A stretch of 64,000 nucleotides of DNA from Serratia surfactantfaciens (lineage in GTDB: Bacteria > Pseudomonadota > Gammaproteobacteria > Enterobacterales > Enterobacteriaceae), in the NCBI RefSeq assembly GCF_001642805.2, contig NZ_CP016948.1:2294001-2358000 (forward strand). The letters run 5' to 3'. A program made the translations under genes and the position numbers. The notes beneath the pieces were generated by a model. The model had not been told where the DNA came from, did no database searches, and worked only from the letters and a program-made list of their open reading frames with translations. Positions 38,084-48,076 of this stretch are shown here, piece by piece. Positions within the stretch are counted from its first letter, which is position 1, and every line of letters begins with the position of its first letter.

Positions 38084-38806
38084 TTAGCGTCCTTTGGTTC
38101 CGGTTAACGCATCCGTCAGGTCCAGATACTGTGGCGCCACCGCGCCGGCAAAGCGCCGCTGGTGCGCCGTCTGCTGGGCGGAAGCGCAGCCCTGTTCACC
38201 GAGAAACTTGACCTGCTCCTCTTCCCACACCGCATCCAGCGCCTGCGGCGTATCGTCGCGCGCCTCTTGCGCCACCTGCATCTCCAGCGCCTGCGCCTGC
38301 ACCTCGCTGCCGGACAACGCCAGCAGCAAATCGAACAGCACCGCATACGGGCTTTCACGCTGCTGCAAACGCGCCCCCAGCAGCGCCAGGATCGGCGCGA
38401 TGTCCTGCAGCCCTTCGCGCGCTTGCGCCGCGTTGCGGCTGGCCAGATACTCCAGGTACAGCGGCAGGAAGTCCGGCAGCTCACGGCTGTCGATCTCCAG
38501 CCCGGCGGCGCGGTACTGGGCCATCAGATCGACCATCGCCTGGCCGCGATCGCGCGATTCGCCGTGCACGTGTTCAAACAGCAACAGCGAGGTGGCGCGG
38601 CCACGATCGAACAGTTCGCAATAGTCGGCCTGCGCGTCCAGCAACGGGCGCGCGCACAGGCGGCGGATAAACAGAATCAGCTGCGCGCTGTGGTGCAGAT
38701 CCAGCTCGCTGGCCGGCTCCAATGCTTCGATCAGCGTCTGCTGATGGTCAAACAGCGCCTGCTCCGGGTAATCCAGCAGGCGGGCGATCACTTTCAGGCT
38801 GATCAT
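38084..38806 (-). CDS. narJ: Nitrate reductase assembly chaperone NarJ
   Basis: A 240-residue cytoplasmic chaperone of the TorD/NarJ family. It inserts the molybdenum cofactor into NarG and holds the enzyme until membrane attachment. [48 protein letters not shown] and [13 protein letters not shown] are typical. The ATG overlaps the narH stop by 4 bases. The longer in-frame upstream frame lies in narH and is rejected. Confidence 0.94.
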   Translation of the reverse strand: MISLKVIARLLDYPEQALFDHQQTLIEALEPASELDLHHSAQLILFIRRLCARPLLDAQADYCELFDRGRATSLLLFEHVHGESRDRGQAMVDLMAQYRAAGLEIDSRELPDFLPLYLEYLASRNAAQAREGLQDIAPILALLGARLQQRESPYAVLFDLLLALSGSEVQAQALEMQVAQEARDDTPQALDAVWEEEQVKFLGEQGCASAQQTAHQRRFAGAVAPQYLDLTDALTGTKGR

Positions 38807-40347
38807 GAGGCGTCCTCCGGCCGCGCAGTTTTCGCGGTCACGTCGATGGCATCGATACGGCGGCTGTTGAACAGGTTGAACTTGCCGTCGCTGCCGTGGC
38901 AACCGTCGCCGAAGCTGAAGCCGCAGCCTTTGCTTTCCGGGAAGGCTTCGCGCGCCAGTTCGCGGTGGCTCGACGGCACCACAAAGCGATCTTCATAGTT
39001 GGCGATCGCCAGGTAGCGGTACATCTCCTGCGCCTGCGCTTCACTCAGACCGACCTGCTCCAGCGCGCTGGTATCCACTACGCCGTCGACGGTTTCCGCC
39101 CGTTTGTAGTGGCGCATCGCCAGCATGCGCTTCAGCGCCAACAATACCGGTTCGGTATCGCCGGCGGTCAGCAGGTTTGCCAGATACTGCACCGGAATGC
39201 GCAGGCTCTCGACGTCCGGCAATACGCCGCTGTGCGCCAGCTCGCCGGCGTCGGCGGCAGACTGAATCGGCGACAATGGCGGCACGTACCAGACCATCGG
39301 CAGCGTGCGGTATTCCGGGTGCAGCGGCAGCGCCAGTTTCCAGTCCATCGCCATTTTGTACACCGGCGACTGCTGGGCGGCTTCAATGACGCCCTGCGGC
39401 ACGCCGTCCGCCAACGCCTGAGCGATCACCGCCGGGTCATGCGGATCGAGGAAGATATCGAGCTGGCTCTGATACAAGTCCTTGTCGTTCTCCACCGCCG
39501 CCGCCTGCTCGATGCGATCGGCGTCGTACAGCAGCACACCGAGGTAACGAATGCGGCCGACGCAGGTCTCCGAACACACCGTCGGCTGCCCGGCTTCGAT
39601 GCGCGGGTAGCAGAAGATGCACTTCTCGGACTTGCCGCTCTTCCAGTTGAAGTAGATTTTCTTGTACGGGCAGCCGGTCAGGCACATGCGCCAGCCGCGG
39701 CACTTGTCCTGGTCGATCAGCACGATGCCGTCTTCGCCGCGTTTGTAAATCGCCCCGCTCGGGCAGGTGGCGACGCAGGCCGGATTAAGGCAGTGCTCGC
39801 ACAGACGCGGCAAATACATCATGAAGGTGTTTTCGAACTGGCCGTACATCGCCTTCTGCAGGTTGTCGAAGTTCTTGTCCTGCGAGCGCTTTTCAAATTC
39901 CCCGCCAAGGATCTCTTCCCAGTTCGGGCCGCTTTCGATCTTGTTCATGCGCTGGCCGGTGATCAGCGAGCGCGGGCGCGCCACCGGCTGGTGTTTGCCC
40001 TGTTTGGCGGTGTGCAGATGCTGGTAGTCGTAATCGAACGGCTCGTAGTAGTCGTCCAGCGCCGGCACGTCCGGGTTGGCGAAGATTTTCGCCAGCACGC
40101 CGACGCGGTTGCCCATGCGCGGCTCCAACTTGCCGTTGATTTTACGGATCCAGCCGCCCTTCCATTTTTCCTGATCTTCCCAGGCGTGCGGATAGCCGAC
40201 GCCGGGTTTGCTTTCCACGTTGTTGAACCAGGCGTATTCCATGCCTTCTCGGCTGGTCCAGACGTTCTTGCAGGTAACCGAACAGGTGTGGCAACCGATG
40301 CACTTGTCCAGATTCAGCACCATGCCGACTTGCGAACGAATTTTCAT
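38803..40347 (-). CDS. narH: Respiratory nitrate reductase beta subunit NarH
   Basis: A 514-residue cytoplasmic iron-sulfur subunit. Four cysteine groups are visible: CIGCHTCSVTCK near residue 16, CEHCLNPACVATCP, CRGWRMCLTGCP (Trp in place of one Cys, giving the 3Fe-4S cluster) and CIFCYPRIE...CSETC. It transfers electrons from NarI to NarG. The ATG at 40347 overlaps the narG stop by 4 bases and has AGGAG upstream. Confidence 0.95.
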   Translation of the reverse strand: MKIRSQVGMVLNLDKCIGCHTCSVTCKNVWTSREGMEYAWFNNVESKPGVGYPHAWEDQEKWKGGWIRKINGKLEPRMGNRVGVLAKIFANPDVPALDDYYEPFDYDYQHLHTAKQGKHQPVARPRSLITGQRMNKIESGPNWEEILGGEFEKRSQDKNFDNLQKAMYGQFENTFMMYLPRLCEHCLNPACVATCPSGAIYKRGEDGIVLIDQDKCRGWRMCLTGCPYKKIYFNWKSGKSEKCIFCYPRIEAGQPTVCSETCVGRIRYLGVLLYDADRIEQAAAVENDKDLYQSQLDIFLDPHDPAVIAQALADGVPQGVIEAAQQSPVYKMAMDWKLALPLHPEYRTLPMVWYVPPLSPIQSAADAGELAHSGVLPDVESLRIPVQYLANLLTAGDTEPVLLALKRMLAMRHYKRAETVDGVVDTSALEQVGLSEAQAQEMYRYLAIANYEDRFVVPSSHRELAREAFPESKGCGFSFGDGCHGSDGKFNLFNSRRIDAIDVTAKTARPEDAS

Positions 40348-43300
40348 TTGCTGTTCTCCTGCTGACTGCCCTGCGCGTAGTCGTTGCCTTCGTCGTCCAA
40401 CCAATCAATGCGGTTCATCTTGCGCACCACCACGAACTCGTCTCGGTTGGAGCCGACGGTGCCGTAGTAGTTGAAGCCGTAGGCCAGCTGCGCATAGCCG
40501 CCGATCATGTGGGTCGGCTTCGGACAGGCGCGGGTCACCGAGTTGTGGATGCCGCCGCGTTGGCTGGTGATCTCCGAGCCAGGCAGATTCACGATGCGCT
40601 CCTGCGCGTGATACATCATGGTCATGCCTGCCGGAATACGCTGGCTGACCACCGCGCGCGCCGTCAGCGCGCCGTTGGCGTTGAAGGCCTCGATCCAGTC
40701 GTTGTCCGCGATGCCCAGATCTTTGGCGTCGTCTTCGCTCAGCCAGACGATCGGCCCGCCGCGCGACAGCGTCAGCATCAGCAGGTTGTCGCTGTAGGTG
40801 GAGTGGATACCCCACTTCTGGTGCGGCGTCAGGAAGTTCAGCGCCTTCTCCTTATTGCCGTTCGGCTTGCTGTTGAGCAGCGGCTGGGCGGCGCGGGTGT
40901 CGATCGGCGGCCGGTACACCAGCAGGCTTTCGCCGAAGGCGCGCATCCACTCGTGATCCTGATACAGCTGCTGGCGGCCGCTGAGCGTGCGCCACGGGAT
41001 CAGCTCGTGCACGTTGGTGTAGCAGGCGTTATAGGAAACGTGTTCATCCTCCAGGCCAGACCAGGTCGGGCTGGAGATGATTTTGCGCGGCTGCGCCTGA
41101 ATGTCGCGGAAGCGAATTTTTTCGTCTTCCTTGTTCAGCGCCAGATGCCGGTGATCGCGGCCGGTGACGTTGCTCAAGGCCTCCCAGGCTTTTACCGCCA
41201 CCTGGCCGTTGGTTTCCGGCGCCAGCGACAGGATCACTTCCGCCGCGTCTATCGCGCTTTCGATCTTCGGCCGCCCCGCCGCCGGGCCGTCGGCCTTGAC
41301 GTAGTTCAGCTGCTTGAGGAAATCGACCTCGGTTTGGGTATTCCAGCTGATGCCCTTGCCGCCGTTGCCCAGTTTGTCCAGCAGCGGCCCCAGCGAGGTG
41401 AAGCGCTCGTAGGTGGCCGGGTAATCGCGCTCCACCGCGATGATGTGCGGCGCGGTTTTACCGGGGATCAGGTCGCATTCGCCTTTCTTCCAGTCCTGCA
41501 CGCCGTAAGGCTGCGCCAGTTCGGCAGCGGAATCGTGCTGGATAGGCAGCGTCACCACGTCGGTTTCCTGGCCCAGATGGCCGACGCACACCTCGGAGAA
41601 GGCCTTGGCGATGCCTTTGTAGATCTCCCAGTCGCTCTTCGAGTCCCAGGCCGGATCGACCGCCGCCGACAGCGGATGAATGAACGGGTGCATGTCGGAG
41701 GTGTTCATGTCGTCTTTTTCGTACCAGGTGGCGGTCGGCAGCACCACGTCGGAGTACAGGCAGGTGCTCGACATGCGGAAATCGAGCGTCACCACCAGAT
41801 CCAGCTTGCCTTCGCCGCCCTGCTCGCGCCATTCCACTTCCTGCGGCTTCACGCCACCCTGCTGGCCGAGATCTTTGCCCTGAATGCCGTTTTCGGTGCC
41901 CAACAGGTATTTGAGCATGTACTCATGGCCCTTGCCGGAAGAGCCCAGCAGGTTGGAGCGCCAGACGAACAGGTTGCGCGGGAAGTTCTGCGGATTGTCC
42001 GGCTGCTCGGCGGCAAAGCCCAGCGAGCCGTTCTTCAGGCTGTCGACGGTAAATTCGACCGGCGATTGGCCGGCCGCGCGGGCCTGCTCCGCCAGGTGCA
42101 GCGGGTTGGTGCCCAGCTGCGGCGCCGACGGCAGCCAGCCCATGCGCTCGGCGCGCACGTTGAAGTCGATCAGGCTGCCGCCGAAGCGCGACTTGTCCGC
42201 CAGCGGCGACAGCAGCTCGTCGGTGCCGACGGTTTCATAGCGCCATTGGCTGGAATGGTTGTAGAAGAACGAGGTGCTGTTCATGTGGCGCGGCGGGCGC
42301 TGCCAGTCGAGGCCGAACGCCAGCGGCAGCCAGCCGGTTTGCGGCCGCAGTTTTTCCTGGCCGACGTAGTGCGCCCAGCCGCCGCCGCTCTGGCCGACGC
42401 AACCGCAGAAGATCAGCATGTTGATCAGGCCGCGGTAGGTCATGTCCATGTGATACCAGTGGTTGACGCCGGCGCCGACGATGATCATCGAACGGCCGTG
42501 GGTCTTCTCGGCGTTTTCCGCGAACTCGCGGGCAATGCGAATGATGTTGTGGCGCGACACGCCGGTGATCTGTTCGGCCCAGGCCGGGCTGTAGGCCTTG
42601 ACCTCGTCATAGTCGGCGGCGCAGTTGGCATCGGCCAGCCCGCGCTCGAGGCCGTAGTTGGCCAGCGTCAGATCGTACACGCTGGTCACCAGCGCTTCGC
42701 TGCCGTCAGCCAGCTGCAGGCGTTTCACCGGCAGCTTGTGCAGCAGGATCTCGTCCAGTGCCACGCTGTTGAAATGCTCGCTGTCGGCGCCGCCGAAGTA
42801 TGGGAAGCCCACCTCGGCAACCTCGTCATGCACGCCCAACAGGCTGAGCTGCAGCTCGACTTCCTGCTGCGCCTTGCCTTCGCGCTGTTCCAGGTTCCAC
42901 TTGCCCTTTTCGCCCCAGCGGAAACCGATGGAGCCCTGCGGCGCCACCAGATCGCCGCTGCGGCCGTCGATAGCGACGGTTTTCCACTCGGGATTGTTTT
43001 CCTGGCCCAGCCCGTCCACCAGATCGGCGGCGCGCAGCAGGCGACCGGCGGCGTAATGGCCGCCTTCACGCGGCTCCAGCAGCACCAGCATCGGCATGTC
43101 GGTATAGCGACGCACATAGTCGCGGAAGTAGCCGACTTCGCGATCCAGGTGGAACTCTTTCAGCATCACGTGGCCCATCGCCAGCGCCATCGCGCTGTCG
43201 GTGCCCTGCTTCGGATTCAGCCAGTGGTCGCACAGCTTGGCGACTTCGGCATAGTCCGGCGTCACCGCTACGGTTTTGGTGCCCTTGTAACGCACTTCGG

Positions 43301-44105
43301 TAAAGAAGTGGGCGTCCGGGGTGCGCGTCTGCGGCACGTTGGAGCCCCAGGCGATAATGTAGGAGGAGTTATACCAGTCGGCGGATTCCGGCACGTCGGT
43401 CTGTTCGCCCCAGGTCATCGGCGAGGCCGGCGGCAGATCGCAATACCAGTCGTAGAAGCTCAGGCAGGCGCCGCCGATCAGCGACAGGTAGCGGGCGCCG
43501 GCGGCGTAGGACACCATCGACATCGCCGGGATCGGCGAGAAGCCGATAATGCGATCCGGGCCGAAGGTTTTGGCGGTGTAGACGTTGGCGGCGGCGATCA
43601 GTTCATTGACCTCCTGCCAGCTGGAGCGGACGAAACCGCCGCGGCCGCGCGCGACCTTGTAACTTTTGGCTTTTTCCGCATCGCCGACGATAGAGCCCCA
43701 GGCCGCGACCGGATCGCTGTGCTGCGCTTTCGCCTCGCGCCACAGCTTGAGCAGGCGCTTGCGCATCAGCGGGTATTTCAGCCGGTTGGCGCTGTACAGG
43801 TACCAGGAGTAGCTGGCGCCGCGCGGGCAGCCGCGCGGTTCATGGTTGGGCAGATCGGGACGGGTGCGCGGATAGTCGGTTTGCTGGGTTTCCCAGGTCA
43901 CCAGACCATTCTTCACGTAGATCTTCCAACTGCAGGAACCGGTGCAGTTCACGCCGTGGGTGGAACGCACCACTTTGTCGTGCTGCCAGCGGCTGCGGTA
44001 GCCGTCTTCCCAGTCGCGGTTGGTGTTCAAGGTCTGGCCGTGCTCGCCAGAAAAAGGCTCCGCCAACTGCTTGAAATAGCGGAAACGGTCTAAAAATTTG
44101 CTCAT
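40344..44105 (-). CDS. narG: Respiratory nitrate reductase alpha subunit NarG
   Basis: A 1253-residue molybdo-bis-MGD catalytic subunit that reduces nitrate to nitrite at the cytoplasmic face. The N-terminal FS0 cluster ligands are His50, Cys54 and Cys58 in HGVNCTGSCSW, plus the Cys of RGCPRGASYSWY. GRGGFVRSSWQE, the Mo-ligand Asp region YNSSYIIAWGSN and VVLPTATWYEKDDMNTSD are family hallmarks. Length is close to the E. coli subunit (1247). Start MSKFLDRFRYFK matches. It leads narGHJI. Confidence 0.96.
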   Translation of the reverse strand: MSKFLDRFRYFKQLAEPFSGEHGQTLNTNRDWEDGYRSRWQHDKVVRSTHGVNCTGSCSWKIYVKNGLVTWETQQTDYPRTRPDLPNHEPRGCPRGASYSWYLYSANRLKYPLMRKRLLKLWREAKAQHSDPVAAWGSIVGDAEKAKSYKVARGRGGFVRSSWQEVNELIAAANVYTAKTFGPDRIIGFSPIPAMSMVSYAAGARYLSLIGGACLSFYDWYCDLPPASPMTWGEQTDVPESADWYNSSYIIAWGSNVPQTRTPDAHFFTEVRYKGTKTVAVTPDYAEVAKLCDHWLNPKQGTDSAMALAMGHVMLKEFHLDREVGYFRDYVRRYTDMPMLVLLEPREGGHYAAGRLLRAADLVDGLGQENNPEWKTVAIDGRSGDLVAPQGSIGFRWGEKGKWNLEQREGKAQQEVELQLSLLGVHDEVAEVGFPYFGGADSEHFNSVALDEILLHKLPVKRLQLADGSEALVTSVYDLTLANYGLERGLADANCAADYDEVKAYSPAWAEQITGVSRHNIIRIAREFAENAEKTHGRSMIIVGAGVNHWYHMDMTYRGLINMLIFCGCVGQSGGGWAHYVGQEKLRPQTGWLPLAFGLDWQRPPRHMNSTSFFYNHSSQWRYETVGTDELLSPLADKSRFGGSLIDFNVRAERMGWLPSAPQLGTNPLHLAEQARAAGQSPVEFTVDSLKNGSLGFAAEQPDNPQNFPRNLFVWRSNLLGSSGKGHEYMLKYLLGTENGIQGKDLGQQGGVKPQEVEWREQGGEGKLDLVVTLDFRMSSTCLYSDVVLPTATWYEKDDMNTSDMHPFIHPLSAAVDPAWDSKSDWEIYKGIAKAFSEVCVGHLGQETDVVTLPIQHDSAAELAQPYGVQDWKKGECDLIPGKTAPHIIAVERDYPATYERFTSLGPLLDKLGNGGKGISWNTQTEVDFLKQLNYVKADGPAAGRPKIESAIDAAEVILSLAPETNGQVAVKAWEALSNVTGRDHRHLALNKEDEKIRFRDIQAQPRKIISSPTWSGLEDEHVSYNACYTNVHELIPWRTLSGRQQLYQDHEWMRAFGESLLVYRPPIDTRAAQPLLNSKPNGNKEKALNFLTPHQKWGIHSTYSDNLLMLTLSRGGPIVWLSEDDAKDLGIADNDWIEAFNANGALTARAVVSQRIPAGMTMMYHAQERIVNLPGSEITSQRGGIHNSVTRACPKPTHMIGGYAQLAYGFNYYGTVGSNRDEFVVVRKMNRIDWLDDEGNDYAQGSQQENSK

Positions 44106-44189
44106 CCGGAATGCTCCTGAAGGCTCTTGTCGTTATAAGAAGACATGCTCAATCTGCCGCCAGCCTACTGACGGCCAAGCGGCGGCAAA

Positions 44190-44203
44190 TTGATTGCGAT
44201 CAA
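44190..44203. promoter_or_regulatory. FNR box upstream of narG
   Basis: TTGATTGCGATCAA is a perfect TTGAT-N4-ATCAA site centred 91 bases upstream of the narG ATG. If FNR acts from -41.5, transcription would start about 50 bases before narG, as in E. coli. Confidence 0.8.
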
Positions 44204-44357
44204 GAGAAAGCGGGCGGCGACGCGTGCGTCGGGAGAGGAATACCACCAAAGTATAGGGGTGAAAAATGAGGTTAATTGATTGAATTACAATAAATAAAAT
44301 GGAGCATTAGGGTAAAGGCGAACGGGCGGGAGGCAAGACGAGGTATTTGGGGGTAGG

Positions 44358-44379
44358 ACGCGGGAGAAACCTCCCGCGT
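44358..44379. terminator. Stem-loop after the exopolysaccharide operon
   Basis: ACGCGGGAG / CTCCCGCGT, a perfect 9-bp stem with a 4-base loop, 19 bases beyond the last exopolysaccharide gene and upstream of narG. There is no T run, so termination may be Rho-assisted. The rest of 44106-44397 is the narG promoter region. Confidence 0.55.
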
Positions 44380-44397
44380 GACGTTCACTCGATGCTT

Positions 44398-46266
44398 TCA
44401 GCGTTGAAGCCACAGCGTCGCGGTGCCCACGGCGGGCAACGCCAGCATGAGCTCCGCCCCCCCTCCCTGCTGCCGCCAGCCCGCCGGAAGGCGCAATCGG
44501 GTGCTTCCCTCTCGATAATAGGGGTTGGCTACCAGCAGCAAGGCGCGATCGCCCAGAATAAACATCCGCGCCGGCATTTGAGGGTCGCTTCCCGCCAGCG
44601 GCGTCGATTTTCCTGTCAGCAGATAAGGGGTGAAGGCGGCGATTTGCTGCGACACGGCAGCCACACCACGCCAGGTAGCGTCAAACTCCCGTTGGTCGAA
44701 GCGGCCGGTTTTGCGCTTGTAAAACAGATCGGTATAAGAATAAAACAACAGTCCCTTGGCACCGCCGATCAGCGCCTGCCAGGCCTGATTGCGAATTTCC
44801 GCCTCTGACGGTGGATGTGGCCTACGGCGAGCGTCATAAGCGGCGTGATCCATGATTTGCATCACCACCCAGGCCCCGCGAGCCTGACGGGCGGCCTGTA
44901 CCGTCAGGGCGGTATAACGCGTGGTGCGCGTCAGATCGCTATCGTTCCCCACCGGGTAAGGATCGGTCGCCAAAATGTCGCTGCTGTTAAAGTAGGCGTC
45001 CAACTCCCCGGTTTTGTTCAACACCTGGAAGGTAGGATGATCGCCGTCAAGCCGCTTTATTTGCAGGTTTTTTTCCTCGATCTTATCGAGATACTCCGGC
45101 CCCAGTTCATCGTTGATGTACCAGGCGAGCAGGTTGGGCTGAGAGCGCAAACGCTGCACGTGCCAGGCCGTCATCGCCGCGTAGTCGCCACCGCGTACGG
45201 CCGGAGCGAAACGGCTGCCGCTGTACTGATCTTTGACGGAGTAAATGACCAGCAGCCCGCGGTTGCGTGCGTTGCGGAAAAAGGTGTAAGGATCTTTCTT
45301 TTCCCCATAATCATAGTTCAGCACCGTGTTGAATCCCGCCGATGCGATGCGCGCCAAATGCTCATCGGTAGCCACGTTGGCATAAATGCCCAACGGGAAA
45401 AGTCGTTGACCATCGCGCAGGGTAAAGCCTTCGCTGTCGATCGCCACTTTGGCCGCAGGCTGCCCGACGCGAAAAGACAGCTCGCTACCCTGTACCGGCT
45501 GGGATTGCTGCCCGGTGACCTGCTGACGCAGGCGATATTCCCCCTGGGCCAGGCCAGTCGGCAGTTGATATTCGATACGGCGCTGCCCTTCAACCTGATA
45601 ACGGTCGCGGCTACTGTGAACAACCTGCCCTGCGGCATTGAGCAATTCGCTGTCGACCTGCAAATGCTGCGGCTGCGGAGTAACCAGCAGCGTGTCGACT
45701 TTCCCCTGTGTCGACGCGCCGAGCTGATATAACGCCGGCGTAGGCGCTCGAGCACACGCATAGGCGTCATCAAACCAGGCGGTACCGGTGCTCCCCTTGC
45801 GCAGATAGACGCCAAAAGTGACTCGCGCCGCCTGCGGCGGCACGGTATAGCTGGCGCTCACCTGCCGCCAGCCGCTGTCACCGGTCACCCCTGCCGGGTA
45901 GCTGCCTTCCAGAAAGCGCCCTTGCGCATCGAAGCTCTGCAGATAAACCCCAGCACCACCGTCGCGGCTTTGCCCGCGTACGCCATGGGTCTTGAGCCAG
46001 ACGCCGAAATCGATCGTCTGCCCGGGCACAACCCGCAGCATCTGGCTGAAGGTGCGGTACTGCGCGGCATCTGCATTGTCATAACGCAGACTTCCACGGC
46101 CGCTGTGCGTATCGCCGTCGGCCTGCGCGCCTTGCGCACGCCAGCCGCTGAGACCCTGTTCAAAGCCGGGGTTGGCCAACAGATTGGGTTGGCAGCTCTG
46201 CGCCAGAGCAAAAGCACTCCACCAGGCACAACAGACCAGAGCCACCCTCTGATACATCCCCTTCAT
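44398..46266 (-). CDS. Secreted carbohydrate-binding, glycoside-hydrolase-like protein
   Basis: 622 residues. A signal peptide (MKGMYQRVALVCCAWWSAFA, cleavage after ALAQ) is followed by a jelly-roll carbohydrate-binding-type domain at about 25-165 (NLLANPGFEQGLSGWRAQG, GTAWFDDAYAC). A beta-sandwich linker comes next, then a TIM-barrel region from about 270 (LFPLGIYANVATDEHLARIASAGFNTVLNYD). The acid residue candidate is in NLLAWYINDELGPEYL. I cannot assign a CAZy family. As last gene of the exopolysaccharide operon it probably trims or degrades the polymer in the periplasm. The ATG at 46266 has AGGA 7 bases upstream. Confidence 0.72.
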   Translation of the reverse strand: MKGMYQRVALVCCAWWSAFALAQSCQPNLLANPGFEQGLSGWRAQGAQADGDTHSGRGSLRYDNADAAQYRTFSQMLRVVPGQTIDFGVWLKTHGVRGQSRDGGAGVYLQSFDAQGRFLEGSYPAGVTGDSGWRQVSASYTVPPQAARVTFGVYLRKGSTGTAWFDDAYACARAPTPALYQLGASTQGKVDTLLVTPQPQHLQVDSELLNAAGQVVHSSRDRYQVEGQRRIEYQLPTGLAQGEYRLRQQVTGQQSQPVQGSELSFRVGQPAAKVAIDSEGFTLRDGQRLFPLGIYANVATDEHLARIASAGFNTVLNYDYGEKKDPYTFFRNARNRGLLVIYSVKDQYSGSRFAPAVRGGDYAAMTAWHVQRLRSQPNLLAWYINDELGPEYLDKIEEKNLQIKRLDGDHPTFQVLNKTGELDAYFNSSDILATDPYPVGNDSDLTRTTRYTALTVQAARQARGAWVVMQIMDHAAYDARRRPHPPSEAEIRNQAWQALIGGAKGLLFYSYTDLFYKRKTGRFDQREFDATWRGVAAVSQQIAAFTPYLLTGKSTPLAGSDPQMPARMFILGDRALLLVANPYYREGSTRLRLPAGWRQQGGGAELMLALPAVGTATLWLQR

Positions 46267-46268
46267 GG

Positions 46269-47012
46269 TCATTTCCTTTTCACCACGGCATTGAACAGGT
46301 AGGTGGCGAACAGATAACAGGATTTCTGGTAAGACAGCCCCAAATGCTGACGGTAAATCCGCCATTGCCAGTCTGCGGCGCGGATTTTGTTGCCCGACAG
46401 CGAATGGGTAGACAATCGGTAGCAGGCCAGCGGTTCAGGAATGCAGTAAGCCAGGCCGTTGCGCGCCTTCTGCAGCACCGCCAGCCACATCAAATAGTCC
46501 TCATGGCCTACTTTTTGCTGATACACCTTACCGATGCGCTTCTGGTTATAGATCCCGGTGAGATTGCCGATCCAGTTGCTTTTCAACATGTCCTGATAGC
46601 CAATAAGCTCATCCGCGCCACGGGTGTTTTTGACCAATTTCAGGTCGTCTTCAAAGGTGTAATAATGGGAACACACCACGTCATAGCGGCGGGTTTGCAA
46701 AATGCTCGCCTGGCGCGACAGCTTGTTGGGCAGCCATACGTCATCACTGTCACAGAAGGCGATATAGTCGCCCTTCGCCGCCTCAATGCCGATGTTGCGC
46801 GTTTCCGCCACGCCCTGGTTATGCTCATTACGTATATAGGTGAGGCGATCGTGGATAAACGGCCGCACAACCTCGGCAGTATCGTCGGTAGACGCATCAT
46901 CGATCACATACAGGTGATAATCGGTAAATCGCTGGTTCAGCACGCCTAAAATCGACTCTTTAATAGAGTTCGCAGCATTGTAGGCCGGCATTATCACGGA
47001 TATCTTTTCCAT
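46269..47012 (-). CDS. Family 2 glycosyltransferase
   Basis: A 247-residue GT-A enzyme. It has the N-terminal nucleotide-sugar motif ISVIMPAYNAANSI, DDASTDDTAEV and the metal-binding DxD-like IAFCDSDDVWLPNKL, followed by an acceptor region. There is no membrane helix. It adds one sugar to the undecaprenyl-linked repeat unit on the cytoplasmic face. Donor and linkage are unknown. It is 7 bases from the preceding gene. Confidence 0.86.
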   Translation of the reverse strand: MEKISVIMPAYNAANSIKESILGVLNQRFTDYHLYVIDDASTDDTAEVVRPFIHDRLTYIRNEHNQGVAETRNIGIEAAKGDYIAFCDSDDVWLPNKLSRQASILQTRRYDVVCSHYYTFEDDLKLVKNTRGADELIGYQDMLKSNWIGNLTGIYNQKRIGKVYQQKVGHEDYLMWLAVLQKARNGLAYCIPEPLACYRLSTHSLSGNKIRAADWQWRIYRQHLGLSYQKSCYLFATYLFNAVVKRK

Positions 47013-47019
47013 ACTGTCC

Positions 47020-48075
47020 TCACTCGGTGAGCTGTTGCCACTGGGGATAAATACGTTCGGGGGTAAAACGACGAGACTTCTCTAACGCGGCAATAGAAAA
47101 GTGCTCGCGCAAACCCGGATCGAGCATCAATTTGATCACCCCTTCGCTGAAGGCGGCGGCGTCGTCATCGGGCACCAGATAGCCGTTGACGCCGTCGTCT
47201 ATCAACTCGGCCGGGCCGGTCTTGCAGTCGTAGGCCACCAGCGGCAGGCCGAAACTCATGGCTTCGATCAGCACCATCGGCAACCCCTCATAGCGAGAAG
47301 TCATCAGATACAGACTGGCTTGGCGATAATAGGCCGCCACGTCGGCGGTGGCCGGCAGTAGGCTCACCTGCTGCTCCAACCCGGCGTCTTCAATCTGCCG
47401 CCGCAATGCGTCGCGCTCTGGACCGTCGCCAATAATCAACAGCCGCCAATCCGGCACCTGCGCCGCCACTCCTCGCCACAACGCGATTAGACGATCGAAG
47501 CCTTTCTGATTGCTCAATCGCCCCACCGCCAGCGCCACCTTGTTCTGCAGCGCCGGCGTCGGCGCCTGCGTGCCGAACGGTGAAACGTTCTCGATCACCC
47601 GACATTTCCCGGCCCCCACCCAGCGAGCGATGGCGTCGCTATCTTGCCGCGTCAGGAAAATCACGCGGTCGCCCAGACGGTAAACCAGCAACTTCAACCA
47701 CTTAAATACGCGTGGATACTGGTGAAAGCTGACGTGTTCACTCAACAGCAGCCGGCTGCGGGCACAGAACAAACGCAGAAAAGGCGTCATCACCACCGAT
47801 AGTTTCCCCATGGAAACGGTAATGATCACGTCCGCGCGTTCACGCCGCAGGGCCATCGCCAGCCGCCATGGCCAGAACAGCGAATCGCCGCCGCCGCAGC
47901 GCAGCCGGACGTCGCTCGCCAACGGAAAGAAGCTCCGCTCGCCAAACAGCGAAAACACCGCCACCTCGTAACCCGGCAGACGTGCCAGCGCATTGGCCAA
48001 GCCGCTGGCGACCCGTTCAGTACCGCCCTTGCCCGCTATATTTTCGATAACGATGATTACCTTGCGTGGTTGCAT
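47020..48075 (-). CDS. Family 4 (GT-B) glycosyltransferase
   Basis: A 351-residue retaining glycosyltransferase. The N-terminal IENIAGKGGTERVASGLANAL is the typical acceptor-domain start. VALAVGRLSNQKGFDRLI opens the donor domain, and EGLPMVLIEAMSFGLPLVAYD carries the E-x7-E motif. The start MQPRKVIIV at 48075 lies 2 bases after the preceding gene. The longer in-frame upstream frame overlaps that gene and is rejected. Confidence 0.86.
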   Translation of the reverse strand: MQPRKVIIVIENIAGKGGTERVASGLANALARLPGYEVAVFSLFGERSFFPLASDVRLRCGGGDSLFWPWRLAMALRRERADVIITVSMGKLSVVMTPFLRLFCARSRLLLSEHVSFHQYPRVFKWLKLLVYRLGDRVIFLTRQDSDAIARWVGAGKCRVIENVSPFGTQAPTPALQNKVALAVGRLSNQKGFDRLIALWRGVAAQVPDWRLLIIGDGPERDALRRQIEDAGLEQQVSLLPATADVAAYYRQASLYLMTSRYEGLPMVLIEAMSFGLPLVAYDCKTGPAELIDDGVNGYLVPDDDAAAFSEGVIKLMLDPGLREHFSIAALEKSRRFTPERIYPQWQQLTE

Positions 48076-48076
48076 A

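Noticed and set aside
40509..44093. A very long open frame on the plus strand opposite narG (and similar long antisense frames over ast, wzc, narH and the permease genes)
   Set aside because: High GC and codon bias of the real genes keep the opposite frames open. The predicted proteins are rich in His, Gln, Arg and Val without family motifs.
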